Part shown: positions 16,068 to 25,075 of the stretch, one piece after another
How the letters are laid out: each line of letters begins with the position of its first letter
Position numbering within the stretch: the first letter of the stretch is position 1
DNA from: Erythrobacter donghaensis
Lineage (GTDB): Bacteria; Pseudomonadota; Alphaproteobacteria; Sphingomonadales; Sphingomonadaceae
Length of the DNA: 52,540 nt
Direction of reading: 5' to 3'
NCBI RefSeq assembly: GCF_001557325.1
Contig: NZ_LSJS01000222.1
Coordinates: 1 to 52,540 of the forward strand
Made by a program: the position numbers and the translations under genes
The notes under the pieces: model-generated
What the model was told of the DNA's origin: nothing
Database searches by the model: none
Seen by the model: only the letters and a program-made list of their open reading frames with translations

Positions 16068-17483
16068 TCAATGCCCCACGTTTTCGCCCCGCTCGAGGCC
16101 CGAGGCGGCCAGCTGCGCGTCGATCTGGGCGAGCAGGCGGTCGAGGCCCTCCTCAGTATCGCTTTCCGCCCGCGCGACCAGCACGTCCTGCGTGTTCGAG
16201 GCGCGCAGCAGCCACCAGCCGTCGGCGGTGTTGACGCGCACGCCGTCGGTCGCGTTGACGCTCTCGACCTCGGGGCCGGGGCTGGTGGTGAGGCGCTCGG
16301 CGATCTCGGCCATGGCGGCGAACTTGCGGGCTTCGTCGACCTGGAAGCGCAGCTCGGGGGTGTTGAGCATCGGCGGGATCGCACTCCGCAGCTCGGTAAC
16401 AGACCTGCCGAGGCGCGCAGTGGCCGCCAGCAACCGTATTCCTGCGTAGAGCGCGTCGTCGAAGCCGTAATACTGATCGGCGAAAAACACATGCCCGCTC
16501 ATTTCCCCTGCGAGCGGCGCGCCTGTTTCTTTCATTTTGGACTTTATGAGCGAATGGCCGGTCTTCCACATCAGCGGCTCCCCGCCGAGCTCCGCCACCC
16601 GATCAAACAGCGCGCGGCTCGCCTTCACATCGGCGATCACCGTCGCGCCGGGGCGGGTTTTGAGCAGATCCTCGGCGTAGATCATCAGCAACTGATCGCC
16701 CCAGATCACCCGGCCCTCGCCATCGATCGCGCCGATCCGGTCACCGTCGCCGTCAAAGGCAACTCCGAAATCGAGTTTCTTCGTCGCGACTAGCTCACGC
16801 AGATCGGCCAGATTGGCTTCGACGGTGGGATCAGGATGGTGGTTTGGAAAATGTCCGTCGACATCGGTAAAAAGCAGATGGTGTTCCCCCGGCAGCCGCG
16901 CCGCGAGTGCTTCGAGCGCGGGGCCCGCAGCGCCGTTGCCCGCATCCCAGCCGACCCGCAGGGTTTCGAGCTTGCCGGGCTCGATCCCGGCCAGGCCCTC
17001 GAGCAGGCGCTCGACATATTGGCCAAGGATGTCGCGCGTGGTCACCGTCCCGGTGCCGCTGGCGAAAGCTCCGTCTGCTGCCAGTTTCCCGAGCTTCTGG
17101 ATATCCGCGCCGAAGAACGGGCGTCCCAGAAATACCATTTTGAAGCCGTTGTAATTGGGGGGATTGTGGCTGCCGGTTATCTGAATGCCGCCATCCACCT
17201 GCTCATCTGAGGCTTCCGCGTAATAGAGCATCGGCGTCGCGCCCATGCCGATCCGCACCACATCGACCCCGCTCGTCGTCAGCCCCTCGACCAGCGCGTG
17301 CTCGAGCATCGGCGAGCTGACCCGCCCGTCATAGCCCACCGCCACGGTCCGGCCGCCCGCCTGGCGCAACAGCGTGCCGAATGCCCGGCCGATCGCGCGC
17401 GCGTCATCGGCGCCGAGCGTTTCGCCGATGATCCCGCGGATGTCGTATTCGCGCAGGACGGTGGGGTGGAACTGGTGTTGCAT
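16068..17483 (-). CDS. manB: Phosphomannomutase/phosphoglucomutase
   Basis: Interconverts hexose-1- and hexose-6-phosphates for sugar-nucleotide and exopolysaccharide or LPS synthesis. The 471-residue protein has the four alpha-D-phosphohexomutase parts: the phosphoserine loop TGSHNP with Ser105, the metal loop DGDGDR (244-249), the sugar-specificity loop GEMSGH, and the C-terminal phosphate-binding domain (WWLLRASNTQDVLVARAE). ATG 17483 follows AAGGAG; a longer in-frame start would add only Arg-rich sequence. It stands as a single gene between the chaperone operon and the mipZ operon. Whether it prefers mannose or glucose cannot be read from the sequence. Confidence 0.92.
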   Translation of the reverse strand: MQHQFHPTVLREYDIRGIIGETLGADDARAIGRAFGTLLRQAGGRTVAVGYDGRVSSPMLEHALVEGLTTSGVDVVRIGMGATPMLYYAEASDEQVDGGIQITGSHNPPNYNGFKMVFLGRPFFGADIQKLGKLAADGAFASGTGTVTTRDILGQYVERLLEGLAGIEPGKLETLRVGWDAGNGAAGPALEALAARLPGEHHLLFTDVDGHFPNHHPDPTVEANLADLRELVATKKLDFGVAFDGDGDRIGAIDGEGRVIWGDQLLMIYAEDLLKTRPGATVIADVKASRALFDRVAELGGEPLMWKTGHSLIKSKMKETGAPLAGEMSGHVFFADQYYGFDDALYAGIRLLAATARLGRSVTELRSAIPPMLNTPELRFQVDEARKFAAMAEIAERLTTSPGPEVESVNATDGVRVNTADGWWLLRASNTQDVLVARAESDTEEGLDRLLAQIDAQLAASGLERGENVGH

Positions 17484-17655
17484 GATCGAGAAACTCTCCT
17501 TGCCGCATCCCCGGCGGGCTCCCAAGGCGCGACATGCCGCAGCGAAATGACGGCGCGAAGGCGGTCTGCCCCCGTGTCCCCGCGACAAGATGGCGCGGCG
17601 CCGAAAAGCCCTTGCCGTGCGCCTGTGTCAATCCCGCAGGATAGGATCGCGCCGC

Positions 17656-17955
17656 TCAGCCCTCTGCTCCGCCACCCGCCAGCGGCAGCTCGTCGAGCAG
17701 CAGGTCGCGCGCGGCGTTGGCCTCCTGCATGGCGGCATTGCTGCCGCCCTTGTCGGGATGCACCAGCGTGGTCAGGCGGCGATGCGCGGCGATGATCTCC
17801 TCGCGCCCTGCCCCGGCCTCGACCCCGAGCAGCTTGCGCGCGCGGAAGATCGCCTGGCTGCGGGTCGGCGTGCTGCGCAGCAGCTCCCACGGCCACTTGC
17901 CGATCGCCCAGCGGCAGAAAACGCAGGCGACCACGAGAAACAGCAGATACTTCAT
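17656..17955 (-). CDS. Small membrane-anchored J-domain protein
   Basis: A 99-residue protein with an N-terminal membrane segment at about 3-20 and a C-terminal J-domain. The catalytic HPD tripeptide is intact in VHPDKGGSN (66-68), preceded by the helix REEIIAAHRRLTTL. This architecture resembles DjlA-like or Tim14-like anchored J-proteins that activate DnaK at a membrane. The ATG overlaps the mipZ stop in ATGA (17952-17955), so translation is coupled to MipZ. This is a second J-protein within 4 kb, and unlike the one at 12627 it keeps HPD. Confidence 0.87.
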   Translation of the reverse strand: MKYLLFLVVACVFCRWAIGKWPWELLRSTPTRSQAIFRARKLLGVEAGAGREEIIAAHRRLTTLVHPDKGGSNAAMQEANAARDLLLDELPLAGGGAEG

Positions 17956-18806
17956 GCCACCTCCAACCGGTCCTGCTCGCGGCTGAACTCGGGCAGGCGC
18001 AGCGCCTTCACCAGCGCGCGCAATTCCTGCCGCGCAACCAGGTGGCTGGTGCCGAGCTCGCCCAGGTGCCCCTTGTCGAGCAGTGTCAGCCCCGAAGGGA
18101 ACAGCTCGCGGTAGATCACGCGCTCGGACAGCCCCTGGGTGACCCGGAAGCCGACCCGCTTGGCCATCTCCCCCAGCGCCTTGTGCAGGCGCGCCTGGTT
18201 GCGCGCCTCGACATGGCCGGTGCGGTTGCGGACCACCAGCCAGTCCATTTCGGGCCGCTGCTGCTCGATCGTCATGCGGCTGCGCTTCATCCGCGCCTCC
18301 CAGATCAGTTCGGCGAAGAAGGACAGCTTCTTGACCTTGAAGGTCTCGGCATCAACCTGGCCGATCAGGTCGAAATCGACGAAACTGTCGTTCATCGGCG
18401 TGACCAGCGTGTCGGCATATTCGACCGCGACGCGGGCATAGGGATCGTCACGCCCGGGGTTGTCGATGATGAGGAAATCGCAGCTCGCCTCGAGCCGCCG
18501 GATCATTCCCAGCAGATCGCCGGTGCTGTTGCCGCGGAACACCTCGCAGGCCGGGGTCGGCAGGGTGAGGCCGCGCTTCTCGAGCGTGGCAAGCCGGTTC
18601 TCGACATAGCGGTGCATGGTGCGCTGGCGCGGATCGAGATCGACCGCGGCGACGCGCGCGCCAAGGTAGGACAAGGCGACCGCGACATGGACGGCGGTGG
18701 TCGACTTGCCGGTCCCGCCCTTCTCGTTGGCGAACACGATCCTGTGCGCTTGCCCCTTGCGCAAGGCCCGGGTCGCAGCGGGTTGGGAAGGGGCGGCGGG
18801 GAGCAT
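17952..18806 (-). CDS. mipZ: Division-plane positioning ATPase MipZ
   Basis: A ParA/MinD-type ATPase that forms a bipolar gradient from the ParB-parS complexes and blocks FtsZ polymerisation away from midcell. The 284-residue protein carries the deviant Walker A NEKGGTGKS (27-35), DLDPRQRT, DNPGRDD in the switch II region, and the MipZ-specific TPMNDSFVDFDLIGQVD and RVIYRELFPSGLTLLD. These last two match Caulobacter MipZ closely and separate it from ParA. Start: ATG 18806, with a GTG immediately before it as an alternative. It is the first gene of a two-gene unit with the small J-protein. Confidence 0.93.
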   Translation of the reverse strand: MLPAAPSQPAATRALRKGQAHRIVFANEKGGTGKSTTAVHVAVALSYLGARVAAVDLDPRQRTMHRYVENRLATLEKRGLTLPTPACEVFRGNSTGDLLGMIRRLEASCDFLIIDNPGRDDPYARVAVEYADTLVTPMNDSFVDFDLIGQVDAETFKVKKLSFFAELIWEARMKRSRMTIEQQRPEMDWLVVRNRTGHVEARNQARLHKALGEMAKRVGFRVTQGLSERVIYRELFPSGLTLLDKGHLGELGTSHLVARQELRALVKALRLPEFSREQDRLEVA

Positions 18807-18889
18807 CACGGGTCTCTCGGCGGAGTGGCTTGAAATGGAACAGGTCGGGCCGCTAGGGCGTGATTTCGTGTATCCTTGGAGGCCTGACG

Positions 18890-19756
18890 GTGCAAACGGT
18901 CAAGACACTGCAAATGTTGAGAACCGCTTTGGCACAGCTGCGTGGCGGTTCGGGGGCAAGGATCGCGCTGGTGCCGACCATGGGCGCGCTGCACGAAGGC
19001 CACCTCACGCTGGTGCGCCGCGCCAGGGCCGAGGCCGATCACGTGGTCGCCTCGATCTTCGTCAACCCGAAGCAGTTCGGCCCCAACGAGGATCTCGACG
19101 CCTATCCCCGCCAGCTCGCCGCGGACGCCGCGATGCTGGAGGCGGAAGGGGTTGCGCTGCTGTGGGCGCCTGACGTGACGGCAATGTATCCGCCCGGTTT
19201 CGCCACCAACGTGAGCGTCGCCGGGGTAAGCGAGGGCCTGTGCGGCGCCGCGCGTCCCGGTCATTTCGATGGCGTTGCGACCGTGGTGCTCAAGCTCTTC
19301 AACCAGGTCGCCCCCGACATGGCGTTCTTCGGCGAGAAGGATTTTCAGCAGCTTGCGGTGATCCGGGCGATGGCGCGCGACCTCGATCTTACCGCGCCCC
19401 ACGTCGAGGCGATCATCGGGGTGCCGACGGTGCGCGAGGCGGACGGGCTCGCGATGTCGAGCCGCAACCGCTATCTGTCGCCCGAGGAGCGCGCCGCAGC
19501 AGCAGTGCTGCCGCGCGCGCTGGCGGATGCTGCGCAAACGATCACCGACGGGCTTCAACCGGTGTGGCTGGCGAAGGCGGTGGTAGAGGACGAGCTGCAG
19601 ATTGCAGGCTTTCGCCTCGACTATATCGAGGTGGTCGATGCCGAAACCCTCGCGCCGATAGAGGCGCTGGCGGACCGCCCTGCGCGGATCCTCGTCGCTG
19701 CCCGGATCGGCGGGACGCGGCTGATCGACAACATGGCGATCAATCCTGCCGTTTGA
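18890..19756 (+). CDS. panC: Pantothenate synthetase
   Basis: Joins pantoate and beta-alanine with ATP to make pantothenate, the coenzyme A precursor. The 288-residue protein shows the nucleotidyltransferase HIGH-like box [29 protein letters not shown], and FFGEKDFQQ, plus the KMSKS-like [11 protein letters not shown] 18890 is taken as the start because TTGGAGG lies 7 nt upstream; an in-frame GTG at 18860 has no binding site. It is divergent from mipZ and ends 59 nt before tRNA-Gly. The other pan genes are not in the window. Confidence 0.94.
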   Translation: MQTVKTLQMLRTALAQLRGGSGARIALVPTMGALHEGHLTLVRRARAEADHVVASIFVNPKQFGPNEDLDAYPRQLAADAAMLEAEGVALLWAPDVTAMYPPGFATNVSVAGVSEGLCGAARPGHFDGVATVVLKLFNQVAPDMAFFGEKDFQQLAVIRAMARDLDLTAPHVEAIIGVPTVREADGLAMSSRNRYLSPEERAAAAVLPRALADAAQTITDGLQPVWLAKAVVEDELQIAGFRLDYIEVVDAETLAPIEALADRPARILVAARIGGTRLIDNMAINPAV

Positions 19757-19769
19757 GGCCCGCAAGTGA

Positions 19770-19798
19770 TTGACGCGGCCGCGCCATCAATGGCATGG
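19770..19798 (+). promoter_or_regulatory. Possible promoter of tRNA-Gly
   Basis: TTGACG at 19770-19775 matches the -35 consensus well. With a 17-nt spacer the -10 would be GCATGG-like at about 19793, which is weak. The position, about 20-40 nt before the tRNA, fits, and alphaproteobacterial promoters often have strong -35 and poor -10 boxes. Confidence 0.4.
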
Positions 19799-19815
19799 GC
19801 GCTGCCGAGCCCTGA

Positions 19816-19889
<74 letters not shown>

Positions 19890-19936
19890 GCCCTCCCCCT
19901 TTCGTCCCGATTGCCTGCGGCGGACGCACGCCCTGA

Positions 19937-20560
19937 TCAGCCGATCCGCGCCCTGATATAGCCGGCCAGTGTGGTGGCCGCTTCGCTCACGGCGTGATCG
20001 GGTGCGATCTGCAAGCCGGCTTCCAGCTGGCGCGCATAGTCCGCCGCCTGCACAAGCGCGATCGAGAAGGCCTGGCGCAGGCGCGCGTTGACCACATTCT
20101 CGGGAATGTCGGACACGCACTCGACCACTTGAGCCCGCAGCAAGAGCAGGCTGGGCATCCCGTATTCGGTGACGAGCTCGAACAGGTTGAAGCGCGGATC
20201 GGACGAGAACTGGAGGCAGAACCTGACGTAGAGCCGCCCCTCCTCGTCGAGGCAGCAATCCATGAAGGGGGCGATCGCCGCCGCCATCAGCGCGACGAGC
20301 CGGCGCGCCGGATCGGGCTCATCGACCTTGGCGAGACGCAGGGCGCGCTCTGCTTCGATCGCCCTGTAGCGCTGGATGAAGACTTCCTTGATCAGCGTTT
20401 CGAGGTTGCCGAAGTGGTAATGCACCGCGCTCGGATTGCGGGCACCGGCAGCGCGGGTGATGTCCTTGACGGAGACCGTGCCCAATCCGCGCTCGGCGAT
20501 GAGGCGCTGGGCGGACTGAAGCAGGGCGGTTCGCGTGTCGGAATGGGTGGGTTGGGGCAT
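19937..20560 (-). CDS. TetR/AcrR-family transcriptional regulator, probable master repressor of the 20-34.6 kb block
   Basis: A 207-residue regulator with an N-terminal TetR DNA-binding domain: helix-turn-helix at about 28-50 (TVSVKDITRAAGARNPSAVHYHFG) and the typical YHFGNLETLIKEVF. The C-terminal domain (ligand pocket and dimer interface) contains a CxxDEEGRLYVRFCLQF stretch. One TAAT-N7-ATTA palindrome lies 12 nt upstream of its own ATG, and seven more sit before the other units of the adjoining block, so it is the obvious candidate to bind them and to autoregulate. The ligand is unknown. Binding is inferred, not shown. Confidence 0.9.
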   Translation of the reverse strand: MPQPTHSDTRTALLQSAQRLIAERGLGTVSVKDITRAAGARNPSAVHYHFGNLETLIKEVFIQRYRAIEAERALRLAKVDEPDPARRLVALMAAAIAPFMDCCLDEEGRLYVRFCLQFSSDPRFNLFELVTEYGMPSLLLLRAQVVECVSDIPENVVNARLRQAFSIALVQAADYARQLEAGLQIAPDHAVSEAATTLAGYIRARIG

Positions 20561-20572
20561 GGCTCTCGTGTC

Positions 20573-20587
20573 TAATATTGCACATTA
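20573..20587. promoter_or_regulatory. Operator A, TAAT-N7-ATTA, tetR/MFS divergent promoter
   Basis: TAATATTGCACATTA. It lies 12 nt before the tetR start and 95 nt before the MFS start, so it can control both. It probably overlaps the -10 or start site of tetR. Confidence 0.8.
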
Positions 20588-20682
20588 ATGCCGGACATGG
20601 GATATCACACCCGCAGGGGTGCCGCCAAGAACTGAACTGGTTCGCCCGGCCTGCAGCCAAAACGATCGGGGGGATACGACGC

Positions 20683-22143
20683 GTGTACAATCAAGCCGGT
20701 GCACCCGATCCCATCAACGAGACCACCGCCCCCCCGCCGCTGTCGCGGCCAACCAAGCTCGCCTTTGGCGTCGGCGCCATCGCTCCGGGGATCACAGCGG
20801 CCGCATTCGATTTCTTTCTGCTGATCTTCTACAGTCAGGTGGTCGGCCTCGACGCGCGGCTGGTCGGGTTGGCGATCCTGATCTCGCTGGTGTGCGATGC
20901 GATCAGCGATCCGATTGTAGGCTATTGGTCCGACAATCTGCGCTCGCGCTGGGGCCGGCGCCACCCGTTTCTCTATGCCTCGGCCATCCCGCTGGCGGCG
21001 AGTTACTACTTCCTGTGGACGCCGCCCGCGAATGCCAGCCAGACCGTGCTGTTCTGGTACCTCGTGACGCTGGCCGTGATCGTGCGGACCGCGATCACCT
21101 TCTACCGCACCCCCGCGAGCGCGCTCGTGCCCGAATTGACGCCGGACTATCACGAGCGGACCGCGCTCTACAGCCTGCGCTATTCCCTTGCGTGGGTGGG
21201 CGGCAATGCGGTGTCGGTCTGGGCCTTTGCCGTGTTGTTCCCGATGTTCGTGACCGCCGCCATTGCCGACGGGCGCTTCAACCGCGATGCCTATCCGATC
21301 TATGGTCTCGTCGGGGCGCTGGCGATCCTGCTGTCGATCCTCGTGAGCGCGCTCGGCACCCACACGCGAATTCCCTATTTGAAGTCGGCTCCTGCGCCAC
21401 GCAGACTGACCATCGGCGTCATTTTCGGCGAGTTGATCGAGACGCTGTCAAACCGCTCCTTCCTGTCGCTGTTCATCGCCGCGATGCTGGCGGCGATCGC
21501 AGGCGGGCTGGCTGCCGGTCTCTCGCTCTATTTCCTCACCTACTTCTGGGGCTTCGACGAGCGCCAGACCGGCGCGATCTTCATCGGCACCTTTGTCGCT
21601 GCGGGCATCGGGCTGGTTCTCGCACCCTTCGTCTCGCGCAAACTGGGCAAGAAGCGTGGCGCGATCATCGTTGGCCTGCTGGCCTTCGTCGGCGCGCCGG
21701 TGCCCATCATCCTGCGGCTGCTCGACCTGCTGCCGCCCAACGGGACGCCCTTCATCTTCTGGTTCGTCACGATCACCAACATCCTCGATATCGGGCTGAT
21801 CATCTGCTTCCAGATCCTGTTCGCATCGATGCTCGCCGATCTGGTGGAGGACAGCGAATTGCAGACCGGCCGGCGATCCGAGGGCGTCTTCATTGCCGCC
21901 GAGACCTTCATCGACAAGGCCGTGCGCGGTCTCGGAGTGATGGCGGCAACGACGATCCTGACGCTCGCCGGCGTCTCGCCGGGCGCCAAGCCGGAGGACG
22001 TCAGCGCCGACGCCGTCTGGCGGATGGGGGCCTATTACGTGCCGCTCGTGCTGGCACTCTGGATCGCGATGATTGCGGTCATCGCCACATACCGGATCGA
22101 TCGTGCCACCCACGAGGAAAACCTCAGGAAGCTGGGTTCCTGA
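20683..22143 (+). CDS. MFS symporter of the glycoside-pentoside-hexuronide (MelB-like) type
   Basis: A 486-residue inner-membrane transporter with about 12 hydrophobic segments. The GPH/MFS_2 signature IVGYWSDNLRSRWGRRHPFL lies between helices 2 and 3, and the C-terminal half has the usual ADLVEDSELQTGRRSEGVF loop. GTG 20683 is preferred since GGGGGGAT precedes it; the longer frame to 20578 runs into the operator. Relatives move sugars or steroid and glycoside conjugates with cations, so this is the likely inner-membrane importer of the block. It is divergent from tetR and shares operator A. The substrate is not readable from sequence. Confidence 0.88.
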   Translation: MYNQAGAPDPINETTAPPPLSRPTKLAFGVGAIAPGITAAAFDFFLLIFYSQVVGLDARLVGLAILISLVCDAISDPIVGYWSDNLRSRWGRRHPFLYASAIPLAASYYFLWTPPANASQTVLFWYLVTLAVIVRTAITFYRTPASALVPELTPDYHERTALYSLRYSLAWVGGNAVSVWAFAVLFPMFVTAAIADGRFNRDAYPIYGLVGALAILLSILVSALGTHTRIPYLKSAPAPRRLTIGVIFGELIETLSNRSFLSLFIAAMLAAIAGGLAAGLSLYFLTYFWGFDERQTGAIFIGTFVAAGIGLVLAPFVSRKLGKKRGAIIVGLLAFVGAPVPIILRLLDLLPPNGTPFIFWFVTITNILDIGLIICFQILFASMLADLVEDSELQTGRRSEGVFIAAETFIDKAVRGLGVMAATTILTLAGVSPGAKPEDVSADAVWRMGAYYVPLVLALWIAMIAVIATYRIDRATHEENLRKLGS

Positions 22144-22150
22144 GGTTTTC
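22117..22150. terminator. Bidirectional terminator between MFS and TonB-dependent receptor genes
   Basis: A perfect 14-bp stem, GAAAACCTCAGGAA (22117-22130) with TTCCTGAGGTTTTC (22137-22150), 6-nt loop. The T-rich and A-rich outer edges give a U-tract on either strand. It contains the MFS stop codon (22141-22143) and lies 36 nt past the convergent receptor stop. Confidence 0.85.
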
Positions 22151-22185
22151 GTGGAGCCGGAGCCGAATGGGCTTCGGCGCAGCGG

Positions 22186-24837
22186 CTAGAACGACTTGCG
22201 GAGCGTCACCCCGTAAGTGCGCGGCTGATTGGGTGCGCCGTTGATCGTGCCCGCCTGTGCCAGGGCGGGCGAGGCGAAGACGATATGCTGATCGTCGAGC
22301 AGGTTGCGTGCCCACAAGGACACCGCAAAATCCCCGGCAGTCCTGATCCCGACCGACATGTTCACGAGGTTCTGCTCGCGCGAAAAGCCGCTGCCCACCA
22401 GCCGGGCTGCCTCGTTCGGATCGTCGAGGAACGGCGAATTGCCGATATGCTGCCAATCGGCCCGCACGAAGGCGTCGAGGCTGCCGATGGTGAAATTGTA
22501 GTTCGAACCGAGCGTGAACTGGGTCTCCGCCACACCTTGCGGCTGCTGCCCGGAGATGTCGATGCCGGGGCCGAAATTGGGGAAGCTGTCATAGACCGGA
22601 TCGAGAAAGGTCGCGCCGCCGATGAAGAACAGTCCGTCGAGCGGGCTCCAGCGGAAATCGACCTCGACGCCGAAGGTCGATTGCTCGGCCGCATTGGCGA
22701 ACACGAAGCCGTTCTGCGTGAACACGGTGGTCTGGAAATTCTTCAGGGTCTGATCGAAGACCGTGAGGGTGAAGGCAAAGTTGTCGAAGGTGCCCTTGAC
22801 CCCCAGCTCATAGACCTCGGCGTCCTCGGGCGAGGCCACGCGTGTCCCGGGCAGGAGATTTGTCGAGTAAAGTCCCGCACCGGCAATCGGCGAAGCTGGC
22901 GTCGCCCGCAGAACCTGCCGCGTGACCGGATCGACCACCGGATTGCCGGGAACAAGGATCGCGGCCGGTGGCCTGCTCTGCCGCGACAGGTTCCACGAAC
23001 TCGCCTTGAAGCCCGTCGCATAGGAGGCATAGACGCTGATCTGGTCGGTCAGCTCATAGGCGAGGCGGGCGGTGAAATCGGTGCTGTTGTCGCGCGATTG
23101 TCCGTCTTCCACCGCATTGGGGAGATTGACGAAGGGCGGGAAGAACTGCAGCGCCCGCAAGCCATTGAATGGGTTACCGGTGCCAAGCGCGGTCGCCAGG
23201 GCCTGCTGCTGGAGCTGCGCATAGATGGCCGGATTGGCGGCGACGAACGGCCCCACCGATGCCGGATTCTGCAAGTTCACGCCGCGCGCCGCCAGCAGGT
23301 TCCTGAGCGTGGCGTTGTAGCCGAGCTGGTCAAGATTGACCGCAGCCAGCGCATCGGTGCTGAGCGCGGTGACCGAAACGTCCTTGCGATCTTCGGTGTA
23401 GCTGAGCCCGAAAGTGGCGGTAAGGCGGTCGGTGAGATGCACGTCGATATTGCCGAAGACCGACCAGGCGGTGTTGTCCTGCTCGCTCCTCTCCGAAATG
23501 CCTTGTCCGGGTGCGGCAAAGGTGCCGGCCGGCACCCCGGCAGCGGCCTCGAATGTGGCAACCTGCGTGGGGTTGCCGAGCAGCGCGCCTAGATAGGGCC
23601 GGAAATCCGTGCCATAGAACAGGTCGTTGCCGGACTGGAGCCGCTCATCGAAATAGAAGCCCCCGATCATCCAGTCGAACAGCTTGCCCGTGCCATTGGA
23701 CTGCAGCCGGATTTCCTGCGTGAAGGTCTCGATTTCCGATTGGCCGCTATTGGTCGAAAACAATCGGAGGCTGGTCGCGTCGGGATCGAACTGGGAAGCG
23801 ACGTCGTTGCGGCGATAGGCGGTGATGCTGGTCAGCGTCGCGAAGTCGAAGTCGATATCACCCTCGAGTGATACGCCGTAGTTCTCGATCCTGTTGCTCG
23901 GCACGATGTCGTAGAACACGTTGTACGAAAACGGGTCTTCCGAGACGAATTGCCCGCCCAGCGCGCGGATGCTGGCGCCGGTCGGCCCCTCGACCAGATT
24001 GGTGAGGATACAGCAATTCTCGTCGATCTCGTCATAGTCTGCGATCAGGCGGAAACTGACATCGAGCGAGGGTTCCCACAGGATATCGCCGCGGATGCCC
24101 CGACGGTCGCGCTCGTTGTATTCGGCTCCCGTTCCGAGATCCTCGACATATCCGTCGCGCCGGTTGAAATTGCCGCCCAGCGCCACGGCCACGGTGTTGG
24201 TGACGGGGCCCGTGATATAGGCTTCGAAGCGATGCAGGCCGTAGTTGCCGAGGCTCGTTTCAAGATGGCCGCCCCATTCGAACTGCGGCTTTCGCGTGGT
24301 CACGGAGATCACGCCCACCGAGGCGTTCTTGCCGAACAGGGTCGATTGGGGGCCGCGCAGAACCTCGACCCGCTCGAGGTTCGGCAGGTCGGAGATCGAG
24401 GCGGCCGAGCGCGAGCGATAAACGCCGTCGATGAACACCCCGACCGAGGGTTCGAGCCCGATGGCGTTCTGGCCGTTGCCGAAGCCACGGATGAAGAAGT
24501 TGGTGTTGCCCGAAGTCTGGCCCTGCCGGATGGCGAGCGAGGGAACCAGCGTCTGGAGGTCGAGCAGGTCCTGGATTTCGGCCTGCTCGATTGCCTCCGC
24601 CTCCACCACGGAAACCGCGATCGGCGTGTCCTGCAAGGTCTCCTCGCGCTTGTTCGCGGTGACCACGATGTCCCCGACGCGCGGGGACGAGACGGCAGTT
24701 TCTTCCTGATCGGCCTCCGGCTGATCCTGCGCGTGTGCCGGCGCGCTCAATCCGAGCAGTACAGCCGGCAGCGCCGTGCCTGCAGACAGCGCCACCTTGA
24801 ACCGGTGCGCGAGATGCCGATTGGTTGTCCTTGCCAT
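22186..24837 (-). CDS. TonB-dependent outer-membrane receptor
   Basis: An 883-residue outer-membrane barrel that imports a large or scarce substrate using TonB energy. A signal peptide ending APAHAQ is followed by a TonB-box-like DIVVTANKREE, the plug domain (FFIRGFGN, PSVGVFIDGVYRSR, VEVLRGPQSTLFGKNA) and a barrel ending with a C-terminal Phe (TYGVTLRKSF). This resembles the iron-independent receptors abundant in sphingomonads for organic substrates. No iron- or vitamin-specific feature was seen. Operator B lies 56 nt upstream of the ATG, so it belongs to the TetR block; it is the probable entry port for the block's substrate. Confidence 0.93.
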   Translation of the reverse strand: MARTTNRHLAHRFKVALSAGTALPAVLLGLSAPAHAQDQPEADQEETAVSSPRVGDIVVTANKREETLQDTPIAVSVVEAEAIEQAEIQDLLDLQTLVPSLAIRQGQTSGNTNFFIRGFGNGQNAIGLEPSVGVFIDGVYRSRSAASISDLPNLERVEVLRGPQSTLFGKNASVGVISVTTRKPQFEWGGHLETSLGNYGLHRFEAYITGPVTNTVAVALGGNFNRRDGYVEDLGTGAEYNERDRRGIRGDILWEPSLDVSFRLIADYDEIDENCCILTNLVEGPTGASIRALGGQFVSEDPFSYNVFYDIVPSNRIENYGVSLEGDIDFDFATLTSITAYRRNDVASQFDPDATSLRLFSTNSGQSEIETFTQEIRLQSNGTGKLFDWMIGGFYFDERLQSGNDLFYGTDFRPYLGALLGNPTQVATFEAAAGVPAGTFAAPGQGISERSEQDNTAWSVFGNIDVHLTDRLTATFGLSYTEDRKDVSVTALSTDALAAVNLDQLGYNATLRNLLAARGVNLQNPASVGPFVAANPAIYAQLQQQALATALGTGNPFNGLRALQFFPPFVNLPNAVEDGQSRDNSTDFTARLAYELTDQISVYASYATGFKASSWNLSRQSRPPAAILVPGNPVVDPVTRQVLRATPASPIAGAGLYSTNLLPGTRVASPEDAEVYELGVKGTFDNFAFTLTVFDQTLKNFQTTVFTQNGFVFANAAEQSTFGVEVDFRWSPLDGLFFIGGATFLDPVYDSFPNFGPGIDISGQQPQGVAETQFTLGSNYNFTIGSLDAFVRADWQHIGNSPFLDDPNEAARLVGSGFSREQNLVNMSVGIRTAGDFAVSLWARNLLDDQHIVFASPALAQAGTINGAPNQPRTYGVTLRKSF

Positions 24838-24893
24838 AAATCCCCTCCCTTCAGGCAGCGCCAGGCTCCAGCCCCCAGTCTACTGCGATGCAT

Positions 24894-24908
24894 TAATGTG
24901 AAAGATTA
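24894..24908. promoter_or_regulatory. Operator B, TAAT-N7-ATTA, receptor promoter
   Basis: TAATGTGAAAGATTA, 56 nt upstream of the TonB-dependent receptor start. It lies within a GC-rich gap and is its only AT-rich element besides the flanking bases. Confidence 0.8.
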
Positions 24909-25075
24909 TTGATGGATCCGCAAGGAGAGATTTGCACCCGCACAGCGAGGGCCTTCGAGCGATCAAACGGGCATGCGCAGGAGCGCCCGGAGGCCCGGGA
25001 TGGGGCGCACTGAAGCCTTGCTTGCGCGAAGATCTCTAGGGCGAGGCAGATCAAGGGGAGCGGGGGACGCTGGCC

